Positions 1 through 4,600 of a DNA stretch of 6,408 nucleotides are shown here, piece by piece (position 1 is the first letter of the stretch; each line of letters starts with the position of its first letter). The stretch is taken from NCBI GenBank assembly GCA_003644825.1, contig QNDJ01000105.1:1-6408 (forward strand), in the 5' to 3' direction. The notes beneath the pieces are model-generated. The model was not told the DNA's origin and ran no database searches. It saw only the letters and a list, made by a program, of their open reading frames with translations. The stretch comes from Candidatus Zhuqueibacterota bacterium (GTDB lineage: Bacteria; SM23-31; B21-G16). The translations under genes and the position numbers were made by a program.

Positions 1-33
1 ATATAAATCAAGTAAAATTTTTTTAAATAAGGT

Positions 34-62
34 TTGCAAAATTTTCTTTTTAACTTTAAATT
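34..62 (+). promoter_or_regulatory. Possible promoter of ssb
   Basis: TTGCAA at 34-39 and TAAATT at 57-62 are separated by 17 nt, which fits a sigma70-type promoter with 4 of 6 matches in each box. It would give a leader of about 35 nt before the ssb start. The surrounding DNA is so A+T-rich that such matches arise easily, so this is a weak call. An AT-rich inverted repeat at 50-82 overlaps the -10 box. Confidence 0.3.
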
Positions 63-82
63 TTATATTCAAAATAAGTTAA
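50..82. repeat. AT-rich inverted repeat in the ssb leader
   Basis: TTAACTT (50-56) and ATTTT (60-64) pair with AAAAT (71-75) and AAGTTAA (76-82). This gives a 12-bp stem with a three-base bulge (57-59) and a six-base loop (65-70). It lies just upstream of the ribosome binding site at 90-96. It could be a protein-binding palindrome or a 5' UTR hairpin. Chance formation in such AT-rich DNA is a real alternative. Confidence 0.3.
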
Positions 83-102
83 CAAACGGAAGGTGAAGTT
101 TT

Positions 103-519
103 ATGCAGGAAATAAAGATGCCCCAGTTAAACCTTACTGTTATTTCAGGGTATCTTGTTAAAGACCCAACCTTAAGGCATACATCGGGTGGTGTCCCGGT
201 TTCAAATTTTTCTATTGCTCATACTAAAAGATTCAAGGATAATACTGGAATCTGGAAAGAAGAAACCTGCTACATAGGGGTGGTTGCCTGGCATAAACTC
301 GCAGAAAGCTGTTATGAATTTCTTCGAAAGGGAAAAGCAGTTTTAATTACGGGAAATCTCCAGAGTAGAAGCGTCGAGTTCAATGATGGAACTATGAGAA
401 ATATCATCGAAATAAAAGCCTCTAAAATTCAGTTTCTGAACAAACTGAACGATATGGAGAAAGATATTGAAACCCTATTTGAAGAAGGAGATGAATTACC
501 TTTTAAAAACGACATTTGA
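103..519 (+). CDS. ssb: Single-stranded DNA-binding protein (SSB)
   Basis: Bacterial-type SSB with one OB fold, which coats single-stranded DNA in replication, repair and recombination. The fold spans about residues 9-115: an N-terminal strand (LNLTVISGYLVKDPTLR), then NFSIAHTKRF, a W-H-K-L-A-E segment near residues 65-70, and KGKAVLITGNLQSRS. A short linker leads to an acidic tail (EEGDELPF, residues 127-134). At 138 residues it is a little shorter than many SSBs because the linker is short. ATG 103 is chosen because AAGGTGA at 90-96 sits 6 nt upstream; ATG 118 (Met6) is a weaker alternative. The family tail normally ends exactly at -D/E-I/L-P-F, but here KNDI follows. One extra T in the T4 run at 501-504 would create a stop right after Phe134. 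The gene for a corrinoid protein follows closely and may be co-transcribed. Confidence 0.93.
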   Translation: MQEIKMPQLNLTVISGYLVKDPTLRHTSGGVPVSNFSIAHTKRFKDNTGIWKEETCYIGVVAWHKLAESCYEFLRKGKAVLITGNLQSRSVEFNDGTMRNIIEIKASKIQFLNKLNDMEKDIETLFEEGDELPFKNDI

Positions 520-545
520 CTGGAAATAACTCTTTTATTTTATAT

Positions 546-550
546 GGAGG
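546..550 (+). promoter_or_regulatory. Ribosome binding site that selects TTG 559
   Basis: GGAGG at 546-550 lies 8 nt before an in-frame TTG at 559, ideal Shine-Dalgarno spacing. The in-frame ATG at 544 overlaps this motif and has no purine-rich site upstream (the preceding bases are T-rich), so ATG 544 is probably not the start. Confidence 0.75.
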
Positions 551-558
551 AAGTAAAT

Positions 559-1191
559 TTGGAAATATTAGAAAAATTATCCGAAAACCTGATTTCAGGA
601 CAGGATAAGATTGTCGAGAAACTGGTTCAGAAAGCTCTTAACGAAAATATCTCAGCAAATGAAATACTGCAAAAAGGGCTTATAAAAGGAATGGATGTTG
701 TCGGTGAAAAGTTTAAAAATAACGAGTTTTATATACCGGAGGTATTAATTGCAGCAAGAGCTATGAAAGCCGGTATGACTTTGCTGAAACCATCTCTTGT
801 AAAAACAGGTGTAAAACCTGTCGGTAAAATGGTCATTGGAACCATAAAAGGAGACCTCCATGATATAGGAAAAAACCTTGTTGCAATGATGATGGAGGGA
901 GCAGGCTTTGAAATTTATGACCTTACTGTGGATGTATCACCAGAAAAATTTATTGAAAAAGTAAAAGAAACAAATGCTAAATTAATCGGTATGTCCGCCC
1001 TGTTAACCACAACAATGGTAAATATGAAAGCTACAATCGATGCTCTAAAAGAAAATAATCTCAGAGAAAAAGTGAAAGTAATAATCGGAGGTGCCCCTGT
1101 AACTCAGGAATTTGCAGATGAAATAGGAGCAGATGCTTTTGCCCCGGATGCAGCATCTGCTGTAGAAAAAGTTAAAGAATTAATCAAATAA
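559..1191 (+). CDS. Corrinoid (B12-binding) methyltransferase protein
   Basis: Methyl-carrier corrinoid protein of the MtbC/MttC/MtmC type. It holds a cobamide that accepts a methyl group from a substrate-specific methyltransferase and passes it to an acceptor. From TTG 559 it has 210 residues, the normal family length. The N-terminal helical cap domain covers about residues 1-88 (including GMDVVGEKFKNNEFYIPEVL and AARAMKAGM). The Rossmann-like B12 domain covers about 89-210. It carries the signature GDLHDIGKN with His101 as the expected cobalt ligand, then GMSALLTTTM (Ser146 region) and GGAPVT at 177-182. ATG 544 would add five residues, but the GGAGG at 546-550 favours TTG 559. No methyltransferase, activating ATPase or pyrrolysine-type gene lies in the window, so the methyl donor cannot be named. 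It follows ssb by about 39 nt and may share its transcript. Confidence 0.92.
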   Translation: MEILEKLSENLISGQDKIVEKLVQKALNENISANEILQKGLIKGMDVVGEKFKNNEFYIPEVLIAARAMKAGMTLLKPSLVKTGVKPVGKMVIGTIKGDLHDIGKNLVAMMMEGAGFEIYDLTVDVSPEKFIEKVKETNAKLIGMSALLTTTMVNMKATIDALKENNLREKVKVIIGGAPVTQEFADEIGADAFAPDAASAVEKVKELIK

Positions 1192-1228
1192 AATACCTTT
1201 CCTGAAATAAAGCCCTTCCAGAAAAAAT

Positions 1229-2260
1229 ATGAAAGTTTTGAGGCTGAATAAAGATAAAAAGTTTACGATTTCTGATGAAAATATTCCAGAAGCTAAAAAC
1301 AATGAAGTATTGTTAAGAATTAAAAGTGTCGGTATATGTGCCTCGGATGTTCACTATTACCGGGATGGAAGAATAGGACCTACTGTTATCACCGACCCAA
1401 TCATACCGGGGCATGAATTCTCTGGCGAAATTGTAGAAAACGGAAAAGATGTAAAAGAGCTTAAACCCGGAATGAGGGTAGCAGTTGACCCGGCTATTCC
1501 CTGTGGAAAATGCGAATTCTGTATCGAAGGAAACACCAATCTTTGCCCTGAAATCAGGTTCTGTGGAACCCCGCCAACAGACGGAGCATTGAGAGAATTC
1601 GTTGCTTATCCTGAAAATCTGGTATTTCCTCTTCCGAAAACCATTTCTCTTGATGAAGGAGCGATTCTCGAAACTTTAGGAGTATGTTTGCACTCAATTG
1701 ACCTGGGAAAAATTAAAACAGCCTGGACTGCTGGCGTTATCGGTACTGGACCAATAGGGCTTTTAATAATTCAGTTGTCGAAGCTTTCCGGTTTAAAAGA
1801 AATATATGCAACAGACCTTCTCGATTACAGGTTATCTATTGCAAGAAAATTTGGCGCGGATGTAACACTAAATCCACAAAAGGAAAATGTGTCTGAAAAA
1901 ATTTTGAGGCTCACTAAATCAAGAGGTGTTGATGTTGTTTTTGAAGCTGCTGGTTCGGTTGATACACTCCAGCAATGCGTTGAAATTGCTAAACCTGGAG
2001 GAAAAGTTATAATTATTGGAATCTGCCCGGAAGACATAATAAGGTTTAAATCATCCACAGCAAGAAGAAAAGGCCTAACAATCAAACTTGTAAGAAGAAT
2101 GAAAAATATATACCCAAGAGCAATATCTCTTGTCGAAAAAAAATTGATTAATTTAAAATCGATTATTACTCATAATTTTAGTCTTTACGAAACCGAAAAA
2201 GCTTTTAAAACTGTTAAATTATATGAAAATGGTGTGATTAAAGCAATAATAAATATTTAA
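1229..2260 (+). CDS. Zinc-dependent polyol (sorbitol/xylitol-type) dehydrogenase
   Basis: Medium-chain dehydrogenase/reductase, 343 residues, full length, cytoplasmic. Catalytic zinc ligands fit the sorbitol dehydrogenase pattern: Cys37 (GICASD), His62-Glu63 (GHEF) and Glu148. The structural zinc lobe has Cys92, Cys95, Cys98 and Cys106. The Rossmann motif is GTGPIG at 172-177, and Asp196 at the end of the second strand favours NAD over NADP. The segments VHYYRDGRIG (41-50) and the C-terminal RRKGLTIKLVRR...YPRAI resemble sorbitol, xylitol and arabitol dehydrogenases more than threonine or simple alcohol dehydrogenases. The expected reaction is NAD-linked oxidation of a polyol to a 2-ketose; the exact substrate is not readable. 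ATG 1229 has no clear Shine-Dalgarno site; it lies 37 nt after the corrinoid gene. A ribulokinase lies 2.3 kb downstream and could act on a pentulose product. Confidence 0.9.
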   Translation: MKVLRLNKDKKFTISDENIPEAKNNEVLLRIKSVGICASDVHYYRDGRIGPTVITDPIIPGHEFSGEIVENGKDVKELKPGMRVAVDPAIPCGKCEFCIEGNTNLCPEIRFCGTPPTDGALREFVAYPENLVFPLPKTISLDEGAILETLGVCLHSIDLGKIKTAWTAGVIGTGPIGLLIIQLSKLSGLKEIYATDLLDYRLSIARKFGADVTLNPQKENVSEKILRLTKSRGVDVVFEAAGSVDTLQQCVEIAKPGGKVIIIGICPEDIIRFKSSTARRKGLTIKLVRRMKNIYPRAISLVEKKLINLKSIITHNFSLYETEKAFKTVKLYENGVIKAIINI

Positions 2261-2261
2261 C

Positions 2262-2289
2262 TTGACAATTCAAATTTTTTTTTTATTTT
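2262..2289 (+). promoter_or_regulatory. Possible promoter (perfect -35) after the dehydrogenase gene
   Basis: A perfect TTGACA at 2262-2267 is followed after 16 nt by TATTTT at 2284-2289. It begins two bases after the dehydrogenase stop codon and could drive the cysteine-rich frame and the membrane protein gene. The spacer contains a T10 run (2275-2284). A short TTGA/TCAA stem (2262-2265 with 2270-2273) directly before that run could instead be read as a very weak terminator for the dehydrogenase gene. Confidence 0.35.
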
Positions 2290-2395
2290 AGTAGATTGTA
2301 GACAGTGTGAAAAAATATCCTGTTCAAATTCCTGTGATACTTATCTGCTCGAAAAATTCATCCTGGAAAAATTAATTCTCAATCTTGAATTTTAA
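2285..2395 (+). other. Possible cysteine-rich microprotein or gene remnant, no clear start
   Basis: The frame is open from the codon after the dehydrogenase stop (2261) to a TAA at 2393-2395. It encodes a stretch beginning ILVDCRQCEKISCSNSCDTY, with Cys-x2-Cys-x4-Cys-x3-Cys spacing, followed by a hydrophobic/charged, probably helical tail (LLEKFILEKLILNLEF). The four close cysteines would suit metal or Fe-S binding. There is no ATG, GTG or TTG in frame; the start shown is an ATT at 2285 and is only a placeholder. One extra T in the T10 run at 2275-2284 would join it to TTG 2262. No Shine-Dalgarno site is visible for either start. It is in the dehydrogenase frame, so it could also be a decayed gene end or chance. 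I do not recognise a family. Confidence 0.25.
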
Positions 2396-2438
2396 ATTAA
2401 AAATTATGTTTAACTATTTATTAAGGAGGGGTTAAAAA

Positions 2439-2915
2439 ATGAATAAATTAAAAATTTTTCTTGTTGGTTTAGGGTTATTCATATATAGTGGTGGGTTAAT
2501 GCTTTTACTTTATCTTGTATTTATTAAAACAGGAGAGGCGACCCGACCTGCTATTCAGGATTTTCTTATAGCTCTCTTTATGGGTGGAATAGGAAGCCTG
2601 ATTTATATTAATGCTTCCTTTTCGTATCATGTAAGCAAAAAAACATTTGATATTACCTGGGGATGGTGGTACCTATTTGGTCCAATTAACGGTATGTTTT
2701 TTGCCGTTATTATGCTTTTCCTTCTGAAAGCTGTAATGCTTGCTGTATTTCCAAGTGCTTCTGAAGCTACTGATATGAACAATTTTGCTGTTGGAGCATA
2801 CGCCGGGTTCATAGGGCTTTTTGCAAAACAGGGAACTGATAAACTTAGAGAAATCTTTGAAGAATTATTCATAACAAAAGAAGAAAAAACAAAAACTAAA
2901 CCTGCTGCAAAGTAA
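2439..2915 (+). CDS. Small four-helix membrane protein, function unknown
   Basis: A 158-residue hydrophobic protein with a strong ribosome binding site (AAGGAGGGG at 2423-2431, 7 nt before ATG). Four membrane segments are likely: about residues 5-28, 42-62, 76-104 and 113-130. The second loop holds a Trp-rich stretch (TWGWWYLFGPINGMFF, 73-88) with a Pro-Ile-Asn-Gly turn entering the third helix. The fourth helix ends in GLFAKQGTDKLREIFEELF, a charged segment that should be cytoplasmic, and the last residues are lysine-rich (KEEKTKTKPAAK). This layout reminds me of small bacterial membrane proteins with a W-Y-x-x-x-P-x-x-G motif and a terminal KLREIFE-type helix, but I cannot name a function. 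It has no cleavable signal peptide that I can see. It stands alone between a possible promoter and a hairpin, so it is probably transcribed separately from the downstream operon. Confidence 0.82.
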   Translation: MNKLKIFLVGLGLFIYSGGLMLLLYLVFIKTGEATRPAIQDFLIALFMGGIGSLIYINASFSYHVSKKTFDITWGWWYLFGPINGMFFAVIMLFLLKAVMLAVFPSASEATDMNNFAVGAYAGFIGLFAKQGTDKLREIFEELFITKEEKTKTKPAAK

Positions 2916-2926
2916 TAGAAATTTTT

Positions 2927-2982
2927 GAACTCCTTCCCGTAATAACAAAATCTCTATAGTATATATTAATGGGAAGGAGTTC
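2927..2982 (+). terminator. Perfect 12-bp inverted repeat, possible terminator
   Basis: GAACTCCTTCCC (2927-2938) is an exact reverse complement of GGGAAGGAGTTC (2971-2982). The 32-nt loop can pair further: TAATA at 2940-2944 with TATTA at 2964-2968. It starts 11 nt after the stop of the membrane protein gene, as a terminator would. The bases after the stem are TATTATTATAATAT, U-rich but without a clean U run, so intrinsic termination is uncertain. It may instead be an RNA-stabilising hairpin or a small repeat element. Confidence 0.5.
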
Positions 2983-3021
2983 TATTATTATAATATACCC
3001 TCACAATCGAACAAATTTTTC

Positions 3022-3050
3022 TTGTAATCTACAAACAAATAGATTATATT
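3022..3050 (+). promoter_or_regulatory. Promoter of the HEPN-nucleotidyltransferase-DUF89-araB operon
   Basis: TTGTAA at 3022-3027 (4 of 6) and TATATT at 3045-3050 (5 of 6) are separated by exactly 17 nt. The transcript start expected about 7 nt after the -10 box falls at 3056-3058, essentially on the GTG start codon at 3057. No Shine-Dalgarno site precedes that codon, so the message may be leaderless. Confidence 0.5.
3025..3046. promoter_or_regulatory. Candidate operator: 7-bp inverted repeat across the -35/-10 region
   Basis: TAATCTA (3025-3031) and TAGATTA (3040-3046) are perfect reverse complements separated by 8 nt. The arm centres are 15 bp apart. The repeat begins inside the -35 box and ends inside the -10 box, so a bound dimer would block the promoter. 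Its position directly before a toxin-antitoxin-like pair suggests autoregulation, although neither HEPN nor the nucleotidyltransferase has a visible DNA-binding domain. Confidence 0.4.
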
Positions 3051-3056
3051 TTTAAT

Positions 3057-3437
3057 GTGAGAGAGGAAATTAATAACTGGTTTAAACAGTCTTTAGCTGA
3101 CTTAAAAACTGCAAAAGATATCATTAAAACAGATAATTACTACGCTTCTGTATTTTTCTGTCATCAATCAGTTGAAAAAGGACTGAATGCGCTGAGCCTG
3201 AAATTACATAGAAAAACTTTTAATACACATAATCTCGTAGTGTTCGGTAAAAGAGTGGATATTCCTGAGAAATACTTATCCTGGTTAAGAGAGCTTAATC
3301 CATCTTATATTGTAACCAGATATCCAGATGCAGCAAATGGAATTCCAGCCGAAATGTATGACAAAGATATAGCTGAAAAACATTCCAAATACGCTGAGGA
3401 AATCATCCAGTGGATAAAAAAACAGATCCAAAAATAG
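3057..3437 (+). CDS. HEPN domain protein (possible toxin partner of nucleotidyltransferase)
   Basis: A 126-residue all-helical HEPN-family protein. Recognisable elements are the N-terminal helix with WFKQSLADLKTAKDII (8-23), the YYASVFFCHQSVEKGLNAL helix (28-46), the R-x5-H segment RKTFNTHNL (Arg52, His58) and Y-x-x-TRYPDA at 84-92. Such proteins pair with minimal nucleotidyltransferases; in type VII toxin-antitoxin systems the HEPN partner is an RNase toxin. The experimentally studied HepT toxins carry R-x4-H-x-Y. Here spacing is five and the residue two after His58 is Leu60, so both canonical RNase activity and AMP-ylation of that tyrosine are doubtful. The start is GTG 3057; ATG 3055 is out of frame and is followed at once by TGA. 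No Shine-Dalgarno site is seen. The 3' end overlaps the next gene by 28 bp. Confidence 0.88.
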   Translation: MREEINNWFKQSLADLKTAKDIIKTDNYYASVFFCHQSVEKGLNALSLKLHRKTFNTHNLVVFGKRVDIPEKYLSWLRELNPSYIVTRYPDAANGIPAEMYDKDIAEKHSKYAEEIIQWIKKQIQK

Positions 3438-3727
3438 TTAATTTCTTAAATGAAGTTAATAAAGAATTTAAGCTGGTCAGGGTAATACTATTTGGTTCTC
3501 GTGCCAGGGCAGATTATTTTATAAGTAGTGATTATGACATAATTCTCGTTTCTCCTGACTTTAAAAACTTTAATTTCCACGAAAGAATATCCGAAGTTTA
3601 TAAATACTGGAATGAAGAAGAAGACCTTGAGCCACTTTGTTATACTCCAGAAGAGTTTGAAAAAAAAAGTAGACAGATTTGCATTGTTTCAAAAGCAATT
3701 GAAGAAGGCATTGAAATAAAATTATGA
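3410..3727 (+). CDS. Minimal nucleotidyltransferase (MNT), possible antitoxin
   Basis: A 105-residue stand-alone nucleotidyltransferase of the DNA polymerase beta superfamily (MNT, the usual partner of HEPN proteins). The core motif is GSRARADYFISSDYDI: Gly29-Ser30 bind the nucleotide phosphates and Asp41 and Asp43 are the metal ligands. The third acidic ligand probably lies at Glu74 in DLEPLCYTPEEFE, where relatives usually have Asp; this alignment is by eye. In MntA-HepT systems this enzyme transfers AMP to the HEPN toxin and silences it. The start is GTG 3410 with GAGGA at 3396-3400 9 nt upstream, inside the HEPN gene, giving a 28-bp overlap and likely translational coupling. The stop overlaps the ATG of the DUF89 gene by four bases (ATGA), tying the pair to the downstream metabolic genes. 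Confidence 0.88.
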   Translation: MDKKTDPKIVNFLNEVNKEFKLVRVILFGSRARADYFISSDYDIILVSPDFKNFNFHERISEVYKYWNEEEDLEPLCYTPEEFEKKSRQICIVSKAIEEGIEIKL

Positions 3728-4584
3728 AATCTACTCCATCCTGTTTACCCTGTTATTTAAAACAGGCATTATCAGCAATAAAAGAGATTACCGAAGACAG
3801 AAATTCCCGGTATGAAATCCTGAAAAAAGTAAGTAGAATCCTGCCAGAATTGACAATGGATAAAACTCCAGCATTTAATTCAACACTTATTTTACAGGAA
3901 GTCAGTAAGATTACTGGAATAAAAGACCCTTTTCTAAAAAAGAAAGAATATTATAATCAACTTTCCCTTGCGATGTATCCTCGTTTGAAGGATATGGTTA
4001 AAAACAGTGAAGACCATCTTGAAACAGCAACAAAAATTGCGGTTGCCGGCAATGTTATTGATCTGGGAATCCTGGGGGAAGTTAACCTGGAAAAATCTTT
4101 AAAAGAAATCTTCACGACAGAATTCAGGTTGAATCACATAAAACACCTAAAAAATGATTTAAAAAGATTAGAAAAAGTATTATACCTCGGTGATAATGCT
4201 GGAGAAATTCTATTTGACAGGATTCTTGTAGAAGAATTCTTAAAAATGGATAAAAAAGTTATTTTTGCTGTAAAAGAAGCTCCTGTTTTGAATGATGCCA
4301 CATTAAAAGATGCGGCTGAAGTTGAATTAGATACAATAACGAAAGTAATTAGTACTGGTTCAGATAAAATAGGTACTGATTTAGAATCCTGTTCAGAAGA
4401 ATTTTTAGATATTTTTTATAATTCGGATATAATTATAAGCAAGGGGCAGGGAAACTTTGAAACACTTAATGAAGAGAATTTGAATATTTATTTTATTTTG
4501 AAAGCTAAATGCGATGAAGTTGCCAATGAACTTGGTGTAAATATGGGAGATATTGTTATTGTAAACAATAAATATTTAAACTAA
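3724..4584 (+). CDS. DUF89 (ARMT1-like) metal-dependent phosphatase
   Basis: A 286-residue DUF89 protein. The N-terminus has the Cys-x2-Cys motif CLPC (Cys7, Cys10) typical of the prokaryotic stand-alone subfamily. Later motifs are AGNVIDLG (108-115), [10 protein letters not shown] (156-165, with Asp157 and Asn158 as expected metal ligands), [10 protein letters not shown] (184-193, Asn190 and Asp191) and [10 protein letters not shown] (239-248). Studied DUF89 proteins are cobalt-, nickel- or manganese-dependent phosphatases that hydrolyse sugar phosphates and related metabolites, and are viewed as damage-control enzymes. Length and motif order are complete. The start overlaps the preceding stop as ATGA. 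araB follows after 16 nt, so a role in clearing excess or mis-made sugar phosphates from the kinase is plausible, but the substrate is inferred only from the context. Confidence 0.9.
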   Translation: MKSTPSCLPCYLKQALSAIKEITEDRNSRYEILKKVSRILPELTMDKTPAFNSTLILQEVSKITGIKDPFLKKKEYYNQLSLAMYPRLKDMVKNSEDHLETATKIAVAGNVIDLGILGEVNLEKSLKEIFTTEFRLNHIKHLKNDLKRLEKVLYLGDNAGEILFDRILVEEFLKMDKKVIFAVKEAPVLNDATLKDAAEVELDTITKVISTGSDKIGTDLESCSEEFLDIFYNSDIIISKGQGNFETLNEENLNIYFILKAKCDEVANELGVNMGDIVIVNNKYLN

Positions 4585-4600
4585 GTATATCGGAGGCAAA

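Noticed and set aside
544-558. ATG 544 as the start of the corrinoid protein
   Set aside because: It overlaps the GGAGG ribosome binding site and has only T-rich sequence upstream; TTG 559 has correct spacing and gives the usual protein N-terminus.
1357-1539. Open frame on the - strand inside the dehydrogenase gene
   Set aside because: It lies wholly antisense to a well-supported zinc dehydrogenase, with low-complexity Pro/Ser-rich translation and no family resemblance.
1825-2085. Open frame on the - strand inside the dehydrogenase gene
   Set aside because: Antisense shadow of the Rossmann domain coding sequence; no recognisable motif.
2262-2284. Intrinsic terminator for the dehydrogenase gene (short stem before T10)
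   Set aside because: The stem is only four base pairs (TTGA/TCAA) and AT-rich, too weak to call; kept only as an alternative reading of the promoter entry.
2627-2872. Open frame on the - strand inside the membrane protein gene
   Set aside because: Antisense to a gene with a strong ribosome binding site and clear membrane segments; no own signals.
3055-3060. ATG 3055 as the HEPN start
   Set aside because: It is followed immediately by TGA in its own frame; the HEPN frame begins at GTG 3057.
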